NCBI RefSeq assembly: GCF_900167945.1 | Contig: NZ_FUZA01000009.1 | Location: 1-64,000, forward strand | Reading direction: 5' to 3' | From: Dyadobacter psychrophilus | GTDB lineage: Bacteria > Bacteroidota > Bacteroidia > Cytophagales > Spirosomataceae | DNA length: 64,000 nucleotides | In this document: in pieces, positions 48,977 through 56,986 of the stretch | How the letters are laid out: each line of letters starts with the position of its first letter | How positions within the stretch are numbered: position 1 is the stretch's first letter | The notes under the pieces: model-generated | The model's database searches: none | What the model saw: only the letters and a program-made list of their open reading frames with translations | Told to the model about the DNA's origin: nothing | Translations under genes and position numbers: made by a program

Positions 48977-51900
48977 TTAGAAACCAACATTCAGCCCAAT
49001 GGTGTAGGATTTGGCATTTGGATAACTTCCATAATCCAATCCAAGGTTACGGTTACTGTTCGTACTGTTGTCGTCAGAAGAATAATTGACCTCCGGATCA
49101 AAACCTTTGTATTTCGTAAATGTCAGAATGTTCTGCGCACTTGCATAGATGCGTAACTTGCTGATGTGCAGCTTGTCTAAAACCGGCTTGGGGATGTTGT
49201 ATCCCAACGAAATGTTTTTCAAACGAACAAAACTTCCATCTTCCACCCAGCGCGTCGAAACGCGTCTTGTGCGTCCTGCCATCGCTTTTGGCACATTTGT
49301 ATTCGTGTTTGTAGGCGTCCAGCGGTTCAGGGCTTCTGTTGTCGCGTTGTTAATTCCGGACAGCAGGTTCAGCTCCATCAGCGTGTAATTCAGCATATCA
49401 TTGCCTTGCGACGCCTGGAAGAAAACATTGAGGTCAATGCCTTTCCAGCTGAAATCATTGGTTAATCCCCAGATAAATTTTGGATGCGGATTACCGATGA
49501 TCGTACGGTCATCGCTGTTCAACATGCCATCAGGCTCGCCCGTAAGCTGGCCGTTTGCATCTTTTTTACCATCAATATCCCTGAATTTCTCACCGCCAGC
49601 AGCCGTTTCAAAGCCACCACCTGGAATGAAACTATCGCCTTCCTGATAAACGCCGTCATAAATCCAGCCATAAAAAGATCCTACAGGCTGGCCTTCACGC
49701 AGGATTTGCGTTTGGCCCAATCCCACTAGATGGCCGGGCCCCGAAGCATACAGAATGTCCGTTCCATTCGGCAATGACAAAACTTTGTTCCGGTTCAGTG
49801 AGAAGTTGATGTCCGTATTCCATTTGAACTCGCCTACCAGATTTCGCGTGTTTACCGTCAATTCAAAACCTTTGTTTTCAACCGAACCAATGTTCTTTAA
49901 CTGGTTGCTATAACCTGAATATTGTGGCAATTGAACGCTGAAAAGCAGATCCTTCGTAACACGGCGGTAATAATCAGCGGTAATGTTCAGGCGGTTGTTC
50001 AGCACGCTGAAATCGGTTCCAATGTTAAGCTGGTGCGTAGTTTCCCATGTCAGGTCATCATTAGCAACCGTTGTAGGACGCACTGCATTCACCGGAACGC
50101 CATTGATAATAGTGTAAACATTGGAGAAACGTGACATGGTTTGATAAGGCTCAATGGCCTGGTTGCCCGTCAATCCGTAGCTCACGCGCCATTTCCATTG
50201 GCTGATTGCCGTCACATTCTGCATAAATGGCTCGCTGGAAAGTTTCCAGGCAAATGCACCGGAAGGAAATGTTGCCCATTTGTGGTTTTTACTAAAATTG
50301 GAAGAACCGTCCTGACGAATGTTGGCTGTGAAAAGATAACGGTCCAGCAAGCCATAGGTCAACCTGGCATAGTAGGAGGCCAGCTGCCATTCCGTAAGGC
50401 CCGAATTAGGGCTTTGCCAAACGGAAGCTCCACCCAAATTCCAGTAAGAAACCGCGTCCGTGATGAAGGATTGGCCCGTTCCGCCCCAGTTTTCACTCGA
50501 AGATGTTTGGTAAGAATAACCCAGCATGGCAGAAATGTCATGGTTTGTGCCAATTTTTTTGGTGTAGGTTAAATAATTCTCGTTCAGCAGCAATGTGCTT
50601 TTGGTGCCTCTCACAGACGCCGAACCGCCTACATTGCGCCCATCATTCAGGGTCGTAGGCGTGAATTCGCCCGTTCTGCCGCTGTTGGTGGTTGCACCTA
50701 ATGTGATACGGAATTTCAAATCGTCCCAAATGCTGTATTCAGCGTAAAAGTTGCCTTGTACACGGTCGTTCAATGACTCATTTTGCAATTGCGTTGCGAT
50801 GGCATAAGGGTTATCGATCGGGTCATTTAATCTGGCCACTGTGAAACGGCCATTAGCGCCTACAATCGGCTGGTCCGGTTCAAATTTGAATGCAGAAGAA
50901 GTCACACCCGGCGTTAGCCCGCTCGATCCTTCCTGCGTTCTGGCCTGGTTACGCGAAACGCGCTGTGCAAACAGGTTAAGACCCAGTTTCAAACGTTTTG
51001 CAGCCTGAATGTCAATGTTACTGGTGATCGAAAAACGATTATAATCAGAATTCAGAATCACGCCTTTTTGATCATAATATGCTCCTGATACGTAATATTT
51101 GACCGCATCGCTGCCGCCGGCAACCGAAACCTGGTGGTTTTGAATGGCACCTTTACGGAAAATTAGATCTTGCCAATCGGTGTCCGCGCCTTGCGAAACA
51201 ACATTAGGCCTTGCCTCTTTTACATAATCCAAAAACTGACTTGCATTCAGCAAATCGAGCCGGTTGATTTCTCTTTGTGTAGAAAAGGAGGTGTTAAATT
51301 CAATTCTTGGCTTGCCCGACTGTCCTTTTTTGGTCGTCACCATGATCACACCATTTGCACCTCTCGAACCGTAAATGGCTGTTGCAGAGGCATCTTTCAG
51401 GATTTCGATGGATTCAATGTCTTCCGGAGGTGGGATAGCGCCGCCGACAAAACCGTCCACCACGTAAATCGGATCACTGCTGGCATTAATAGAAGTTCCG
51501 CCCCTGATCCGCACTTTAAAATTGGATCCCGGCTCACCATTGTTAGACTGGATCTGAACCCCCGCCGCGCGTCCCTGCAATGCTTGCACCGTTCCCAATG
51601 CAGGATATGCAGTCAATTCCTGCGATTTTACGGAAGAAACCGAACCCGTCACATCACTCTTTTTCACCGTTCCATAACCCACAACAAGCACTTCCTCCAG
51701 CGATTTCTGATCGGTTTTCAGTGTAATGTCAATTTCAGTGCGGTTGCCTACTCTGATTTCCTGCGGCTCGTAACCCACGAAACTCAGCACCAAAACCGTG
51801 TTGGCATCGGGCACCGACAATGTATAACTGCCCGTTGCGTCCGTGGACGTTCCCGATTGTGTTCCCTTAATGAGAATGTTTACGCCAGGAAGCGGCTCTT

Positions 51901-52363
51901 TTGTCTCGGAATCTGTGATTTTTCCCTTAATCGTTATTTCCGTAGACCGGATCAAATCCGGCTTAATGGACGCCTCAGCATTATCCGTTGCCGATTTTGT
52001 TTCGGAAGGCCGGATCACAATATTTTTTCCCGAAACCTCATAAGTAAGGCCCAGCGGCACCAGAAAATCATTGAGCACCTTCGACAATTCCTGGTTGGAT
52101 TGCTGAATGCTCACTTTCCTGCCCGACTGAATGAGCTTGGAACTGAAAATAAAGCGTACGCCAGCCTGCTTCTCGATCAGGCTGAGCACTTTTTTTACTT
52201 CCTGTTCCTGGGCCTGCAAAGTGATCTTCTTACTCAGCAGCTCCTGGGCGCGCACGTCAACAGCCGTGGCCGTTCCCATGAACAACAAAGCAATGACGAG
52301 CTGAACCAAACTTATCCGCATAAGAACTAACAGTTTACGATTGAACTGTACTGGTATTTTCAT
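48977..52363 (-). CDS. SusC/RagA family TonB-linked outer-membrane transporter with STN domain
   Basis: An N-terminal signal region is followed by an STN secretin/TonB short domain (KKVLSLIEKQAGVRFIFSSKLIQ, about residue 55), a CarboxypepD-like regulatory domain (TIKGKITDSETKEPLPGVNILIKGT), the plug with the family signature AVQALQGRAAGVQI and DVESIEILKDASATAIYGSRGANGVIMVTTKKG-like region, and a long beta-barrel. The STN domain is the part that signals to FecR, encoded just upstream. I prefer the ATG at 52363 (1128 aa; MKIPVQFNRK then the signal region) over one at 52438. Confidence 0.95.
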   Translation of the reverse strand: MKIPVQFNRKLLVLMRISLVQLVIALLFMGTATAVDVRAQELLSKKITLQAQEQEVKKVLSLIEKQAGVRFIFSSKLIQSGRKVSIQQSNQELSKVLNDFLVPLGLTYEVSGKNIVIRPSETKSATDNAEASIKPDLIRSTEITIKGKITDSETKEPLPGVNILIKGTQSGTSTDATGSYTLSVPDANTVLVLSFVGYEPQEIRVGNRTEIDITLKTDQKSLEEVLVVGYGTVKKSDVTGSVSSVKSQELTAYPALGTVQALQGRAAGVQIQSNNGEPGSNFKVRIRGGTSINASSDPIYVVDGFVGGAIPPPEDIESIEILKDASATAIYGSRGANGVIMVTTKKGQSGKPRIEFNTSFSTQREINRLDLLNASQFLDYVKEARPNVVSQGADTDWQDLIFRKGAIQNHQVSVAGGSDAVKYYVSGAYYDQKGVILNSDYNRFSITSNIDIQAAKRLKLGLNLFAQRVSRNQARTQEGSSGLTPGVTSSAFKFEPDQPIVGANGRFTVARLNDPIDNPYAIATQLQNESLNDRVQGNFYAEYSIWDDLKFRITLGATTNSGRTGEFTPTTLNDGRNVGGSASVRGTKSTLLLNENYLTYTKKIGTNHDISAMLGYSYQTSSSENWGGTGQSFITDAVSYWNLGGASVWQSPNSGLTEWQLASYYARLTYGLLDRYLFTANIRQDGSSNFSKNHKWATFPSGAFAWKLSSEPFMQNVTAISQWKWRVSYGLTGNQAIEPYQTMSRFSNVYTIINGVPVNAVRPTTVANDDLTWETTHQLNIGTDFSVLNNRLNITADYYRRVTKDLLFSVQLPQYSGYSNQLKNIGSVENKGFELTVNTRNLVGEFKWNTDINFSLNRNKVLSLPNGTDILYASGPGHLVGLGQTQILREGQPVGSFYGWIYDGVYQEGDSFIPGGGFETAAGGEKFRDIDGKKDANGQLTGEPDGMLNSDDRTIIGNPHPKFIWGLTNDFSWKGIDLNVFFQASQGNDMLNYTLMELNLLSGINNATTEALNRWTPTNTNTNVPKAMAGRTRRVSTRWVEDGSFVRLKNISLGYNIPKPVLDKLHISKLRIYASAQNILTFTKYKGFDPEVNYSSDDNSTNSNRNLGLDYGSYPNAKSYTIGLNVGF

Positions 52364-52460
52364 AGTTTTGAACAGTTTTGTTAATTGATTATTGGCAAAA
52401 ACTTTCCCCCGCATCTTTCTAAGGATGACAGTCGGCAAAACTTCGGGGGTTACTTACACG

Positions 52461-52486
52461 GCCGGTAATGTTCCACCATTACCGGC
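52461..52486 (-). other. hairpin between fecR and susC
   Basis: GCCGGTAATG and CATTACCGGC are perfect 10-base complements around TTCCAC. The T run is on the plus-strand side, so it would not end minus-strand transcription; it may act as an mRNA processing or stability element that lets susCD accumulate above fecR (inferred). Confidence 0.6.
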
Positions 52487-52494
52487 TATTTTTT

Positions 52495-53601
52495 TCAAAT
52501 ATTTTTACAGCCTTTTCCTTCCACGATAATGCGGCCGTCGATCAGCTCATAACTGGCTCCAACTGCCTTACATACAAGGTCTAATTTCTCATAAAGTGTC
52601 ATTTCCGACAGTTTGGCAGTGATCGGACATTCATTCATGATGTTTTTATCAAAGATGATCTCAATGCCGTAAGCTTTCTGGAGTTCTGAAAACACATGCG
52701 AAACGGGTGTTTCGTCAAATTCAAAATCGTAAGTCGTAACATTGTTATCGATAAGCTCCGGGCTGGGAATGAGGCTTTTGGTCATCTTAATGGACTCACG
52801 GACGAAGACAATCTGCTGATTAGGCTCAATCACCACCCCAGTCAGTTCCCTGGAATCCTTTTTCTCATTGATCTCCGGATCTTTTCTTGTAAAAACAGCG
52901 ACTCTTCCAGTCTTAACAGCCACGGAAACTTCCTTTTCGTCCGTAAAAGAGCGGACGGTGAAACTTGTCCCTAACACTTTGGTAATAACCTCATTGGCAT
53001 ACACAAAAAATGGCCGTGAAGGATCCTTAGCAATGTCGAAAAACGCCTTTCCTGAAAGATAAACCTCCCTTTTTCCCGGTTCGAACTTTGCAGGATAACT
53101 TACTTTGCTACCCGGATCGAGCTTCACAATGCTGCCATCGGCGAGTTTGATCAATAAAGGTTCTTTGTCCTGATTTGTTTTTTCAATGAGTGGAGTCGCG
53201 GTGGCAGAAACGAGCGCTTCGTAGTTGATTTCCTGTTTGTGGTTAACGGTCCAAAACGTCCAGCTTAATCCTGCTATCACGATGAGCACAGCTGCAATGC
53301 TCATTAAGGGTTGAAAAAGCCGAAGTTTTGAAGCAGTTTCATCGAGCTCTTCTTCGTTTTTAATGTTGCCGACGATCTGGCGGATAGCATTTTCTTTTTC
53401 AGTTTGCGGCAAAGGAGCCTGTAATGGCGCAATGGACAGCACAAGCTCACGGGCGCTACGAACAGTTCCTGTCTTTTCGGGATTTGCCGTCAGCCAGTTT
53501 TGCCAATATTCCTCATCTTCTCTGGTCGGTTTCAGCACCCAGTTCCGGAAGAATGGGTCCCAAAGAAAGTCTTCCAAAGTAAAATTATGGTATTGATCCA
53601 T
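52495..53601 (-). CDS. FecR family anti-sigma/sensor protein
   Basis: FecR proteins receive a signal from a TonB-dependent transporter and control the partner ECF sigma factor. The N-terminal 80 residues are cytoplasmic, one membrane segment is at about 95-112 (PLMSIAAVLIVIAGLSWTFWTV), and the periplasmic FecR domain carries LADGSIVKLDPGSKVSYPAKFEPGKREVYLSGKAFFDIAKDPSRPFFVY (about 150-198) with a C-terminal DUF4974-type domain (VSHVFSELQKAYGIEIIF, about 300). Its partners sit on each side: the sigma gene upstream and susC downstream. Confidence 0.96.
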   Translation of the reverse strand: MDQYHNFTLEDFLWDPFFRNWVLKPTREDEEYWQNWLTANPEKTGTVRSARELVLSIAPLQAPLPQTEKENAIRQIVGNIKNEEELDETASKLRLFQPLMSIAAVLIVIAGLSWTFWTVNHKQEINYEALVSATATPLIEKTNQDKEPLLIKLADGSIVKLDPGSKVSYPAKFEPGKREVYLSGKAFFDIAKDPSRPFFVYANEVITKVLGTSFTVRSFTDEKEVSVAVKTGRVAVFTRKDPEINEKKDSRELTGVVIEPNQQIVFVRESIKMTKSLIPSPELIDNNVTTYDFEFDETPVSHVFSELQKAYGIEIIFDKNIMNECPITAKLSEMTLYEKLDLVCKAVGASYELIDGRIIVEGKGCKNI

Positions 53602-53696
53602 GTCAAAATGTTATCATTTAAATACCATTAGACACGAACCAAAAACGGATACTGTATTTTTTTATCTTTTTTTAAAAGTTTGTGAAGATTCCGCTG

Positions 53697-54305
53697 TCAG
53701 GCGACAAACCGGAGGAAAAGTAACAGCGACACAATCGACCGCCATTGGGTTTTGAGGAATTTGAATGCGGTTTGGAGTAAATTTGAAACCGACTGCGGGT
53801 GGATTTCCATAATGGCCGCGATCTCATCCCGGTCCATATCCTGGAAAAATTTGAGATAAATGGCCTCTCTTTGTCTTTTGGGCAAACCGTTGAGCATGTG
53901 CGTAATGCGCGAAGCGATTTGCTGGTCGTTTTCAGTTTGTATAAATTGGTGTTCGGCATGGAATGCAATGTCAAAACCTTCGTCCGGCAGCAGATGATCG
54001 AGAAAGAGCATCCGGTTTTTTTGCATCATTCGGTGCAGACGGCGGCGAAGCGAGGCGAGCAGGTAAGCTTTGGGCGGAATGTTATGGTTAAGGCTGCCTT
54101 TTTTCTCCCAGATCTCCAGAAACACATCCTGAATGCAATCTTTGATCAGCTCTCGGTCGCGGCAAAATTTGTTGCCATATTGAAACAGCAAATCATAAGT
54201 GACATCGATCAGCGATTCAAAAGGCGCAACATTTCCAGCCAGCATTTCACGCCACAGGGCAATTTCCCTTTCCTCCTGCTGAATGTTACTGGTAATCATT
54301 TTCAT
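53697..54305 (-). CDS. ECF sigma factor of the FecR-SusCD locus
   Basis: Region 2 is visible as SLIDVTYDLLFQYGNKFCRDRELIKDCIQDVFLEIWEKKGSL (about residues 33-72), and region 4 as LPKRQREAIYLKFFQDMDRDEIAAIMEIHPQSVSNLLQTAFKFLK (about 142-186), as in Bacteroidota sigma-70 family FecI-like factors. It should drive susC/susD when FecR releases it. The final residues (IVSLLLFLRFVA) are hydrophobic, as is often seen in this group. The 95-base gap to fecR carries no clear promoter. The start could also be the Met two codons further in (MITSN). Confidence 0.95.
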   Translation of the reverse strand: MKMITSNIQQEEREIALWREMLAGNVAPFESLIDVTYDLLFQYGNKFCRDRELIKDCIQDVFLEIWEKKGSLNHNIPPKAYLLASLRRRLHRMMQKNRMLFLDHLLPDEGFDIAFHAEHQFIQTENDQQIASRITHMLNGLPKRQREAIYLKFFQDMDRDEIAAIMEIHPQSVSNLLQTAFKFLKTQWRSIVSLLLFLRFVA

Positions 54306-54589
54306 TGAACGAAATTTCCTCGGACCTGGATAATGTTGTTTAATCCCTGATTAATGATATAAGCCGCACAATGCTTTTTTCTGCTCATTCAGCCAGAATT
54401 TTTTCCGTTCTATAACGAACGCAATGTGTTCGATTACGGACAATCCGGTGGGAGAATTGAATCGTAGGACATTGATATTCAGGCCAGTAATTTTAGAAAT
54501 GGCGCTTGGCGTGCAATTTGTCGCGTTATTTAATCTGCCGCTTTTTTGAAATAACTTCACTCACCTGTTTTACTAGCCAGGCTTATATT
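54306..54589. other. intergenic region between sigma gene and permease array
   Basis: Both divergent transcripts start here. A 69-codon minus-strand frame (54351-54560; ITGLNINVLRFNSPTGLSVI in its middle) fills much of the space but has no recognised family, signal or separate promoter, so I do not call it a gene. Confidence 0.4.
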
Positions 54590-56974
54590 ATGATCCGTAA
54601 CTACATTAAAATCGCGTTCAGACATTTGAACCGTAACAAAGCTTATGCAATCCTCAATGTTTCGGGCTTAACATTAGGCATGACCTGCGGTTTGTTGATT
54701 TTTTTATTGGTCAAATATCATCTAGGCTTCGATAACTTTCACGCGAATGCGGACCGCATTTACCGGATTGTAACCGAGCAGCACCGCGACAATATTTCCT
54801 ACACCGCCGGCGTGCCCAGTCCGTTGGGGAAAGCTTTTCGGAACGATTACACTTTCGCAGAAAAAGTGGCGCGCATAGCAACATTTGAAGAATTGCTGGT
54901 AACTGTGAAGCAGGGAAAAGATGTTAAAAAGTTCAGCGAGCCGGATGGCGTTGCGTTTGCTGAGGAAGAATTTTTTCAGATTTTCAACTATCCGCTCATC
55001 GAAGGGGACATTCGAACAGCTTTAAAAGAGCCTAACACGGGCATTATTACAGAACGGCTGGCCAAAAAATACTTCGGCAATCAAAATCCGATCAACCAGA
55101 CCTTCCGCTTCGTAAACAAAATTGATGTTACGGTCAAAGGTGTTTTGAAAGATTTGCCCGTAAACACGGACCGCCGAACGGAGATTTATGTGTCCTATAA
55201 TACATTGAAACAATATAATGAATGGCTGGCCAGTGAAGATTCCTGGGGCGGCATTCAGAGCTCGATGAATTGTTATGCCTTGCTCCGGCCCGGCGTTTCC
55301 ACCAGTGAAGTGGAAAAAGTTTTCCCTGCCTACGTCAAAAAATACAGGCCTACAAGCAAGAATGTGCATCATTACAAGTTGCAGCCGCTGGCCGATGTGC
55401 ACTTTGATGCGCGTTATGGCGGCGCAATGGAAAAGAAAAACCTTTGGGTGCTGTCCATGATCGGGCTTTTTCTGATTGTTACGGCTTGTGTTAATTTCAT
55501 CAATCTTGCTACGGCACAGGCATTGAAGCTTTCAAAAGAAGTGGGCGTCAGAAAAGTGCTGGGCAGTTTGCGCGGGCAATTATTCTGGCAGTTTATCGCG
55601 CAAACGAGTTTGATTACGCTCATTGCCAGCGCATTGGCAATGGTGTTAACAGCGCTTGCATTGCCTTATGTCAATAATTTGTTTTCGTCTCAAATCAGCA
55701 TGAACCTGTTTTCTAACTGGCAATTGTGGCTGTTTTTAACAGGCATCGTCCTGATCGTAACTTTCCTTTCCGGCTCATATCCGGGCATGATCCTCGCGCG
55801 TTTTCAGCCGGTTACCGCGCTAAAAGGGAAATTGTCGCAACAGCATATCGGCGGTTTCAATACACGCAGGGCGCTCATTGTCACGCAATTTGCCATTTCT
55901 CAAATCCTGATCATTGGCATGATCGTCATTGCGCGGCAAATGCATTTCGCACAGCAATCGAACCTGGGTTTTAATAAGGATGCAATTGTGATGGTGCCGA
56001 TCGTTTCGTCGCCGGATCAGGCCAAAACGGTTAAAGAAAAATTCCGGCAGATCGCGGGTGTTGAAAGCGTTTCCCTTTGCTTTTCGGCGCCATCTTCCCA
56101 AAATAACTGGGGCGCAACGCCATTTTACGACAACCGCTCGGAGGAAGAAGCGTTCCGGGTTTCCATGCGGGCTGCCGATAACGATTATCTCTCCACATTT
56201 GACCTCAAACTGGTCGCCGGCCGAAACCTGTTTCCTTCTGATACAACCAAGGAATTCCTTGTAAATGAGACGTTTGCGAAAAAGCTAAATCTGGCGTCGC
56301 CGACGGAAATGTTAGGTAAAAATCTGCGGGTTAATGGCAACATGGTTGGCCCGATCGTGGGCATTGTTAAAGACTTTCATGACCAGTCTTTTCACGAAGA
56401 GATCAGCGCCGTCTGCATTCCTTCGGCGAGTGACAATTACAATAGTTATGCAGTCAAAATCAATACAAACAATGTCCCGGCAACATTAGCATCCATTGAA
56501 AAAACGTGGAGCGAAATGCATCCCGACCAACTTTATGAATATGAGTTTTTGGACGAACAGGTTGCTGCGTTTTATGAAACCGAGGCTCTAATGTTCAGTC
56601 TGATTCAGGCATTTTCTGTGATTGCGATCTTTATCGGCTGTCTGGGTTTGTATGGACTGGTCTCGTTTATGGCTGCGCAAAAAACCAAGGAAATTGGCAT
56701 CCGGAAAGTGCTGGGCAGCAACATTCCGCAGATCTTATGGATTTTCGGAAAAGAATTCAGCACGCTGATCCTGATCTCATTTGCCATTGCCTCACCGCTG
56801 GCTTGGTGGGCGATGAACCATTGGCTGCAAGGCTTTCAATTCCACATCGAAATCGGCGCATGGATTTTCCTGACCGCCATCGGATCAACATTCATCATTG
56901 CCACATTAACAGTGATTTTTCAGGCAAGCAGGGCAGCATTGCTGGATCCGGTGAAGGCTTTGAAGAGTGAATAA
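54590..56974 (+). CDS. MacB/FtsX-type ABC transporter permease (794 aa)
   Basis: The protein has an N-terminal membrane helix after IRNYIKIAFRHLNRNKAYAILNVSGLTLGMTCGLLIFLLV, a MacB-type periplasmic domain (about 50-280), three membrane helices of the first FtsX unit around SMIGLFLIVTACVNFINLATAQALKLSKEVGVRKVLGSLRGQLF (about 290-335), a second periplasmic domain and a second FtsX unit with FIGCLGLYGLVSFMAAQKTKEIGIRKVLGS (about 680-710). The VRKVLG motif faces the cytoplasmic ATPase partner. No ATP-binding subunit is encoded nearby. I chose the ATG at 54590, where the conserved head starts. It is the first of three tandem paralogues. Confidence 0.93.
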   Translation: MIRNYIKIAFRHLNRNKAYAILNVSGLTLGMTCGLLIFLLVKYHLGFDNFHANADRIYRIVTEQHRDNISYTAGVPSPLGKAFRNDYTFAEKVARIATFEELLVTVKQGKDVKKFSEPDGVAFAEEEFFQIFNYPLIEGDIRTALKEPNTGIITERLAKKYFGNQNPINQTFRFVNKIDVTVKGVLKDLPVNTDRRTEIYVSYNTLKQYNEWLASEDSWGGIQSSMNCYALLRPGVSTSEVEKVFPAYVKKYRPTSKNVHHYKLQPLADVHFDARYGGAMEKKNLWVLSMIGLFLIVTACVNFINLATAQALKLSKEVGVRKVLGSLRGQLFWQFIAQTSLITLIASALAMVLTALALPYVNNLFSSQISMNLFSNWQLWLFLTGIVLIVTFLSGSYPGMILARFQPVTALKGKLSQQHIGGFNTRRALIVTQFAISQILIIGMIVIARQMHFAQQSNLGFNKDAIVMVPIVSSPDQAKTVKEKFRQIAGVESVSLCFSAPSSQNNWGATPFYDNRSEEEAFRVSMRAADNDYLSTFDLKLVAGRNLFPSDTTKEFLVNETFAKKLNLASPTEMLGKNLRVNGNMVGPIVGIVKDFHDQSFHEEISAVCIPSASDNYNSYAVKINTNNVPATLASIEKTWSEMHPDQLYEYEFLDEQVAAFYETEALMFSLIQAFSVIAIFIGCLGLYGLVSFMAAQKTKEIGIRKVLGSNIPQILWIFGKEFSTLILISFAIASPLAWWAMNHWLQGFQFHIEIGAWIFLTAIGSTFIIATLTVIFQASRAALLDPVKALKSE

Positions 56975-56986
56975 ACAACATTCCTT

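Noticed and set aside
51170..52330. Long (386-codon) plus-strand open frame antisense to susC
   Set aside because: susC is a clear family member on the other strand; the antisense frame is rich in Arg, His and Cys as expected of a shadow of a coding region.
54351..54560. 69-codon minus-strand frame in the intergenic region before the permease array
   Set aside because: Composition is plausible, but there is no family, no promoter and it overlaps the leader of the permease gene; kept only as a note.
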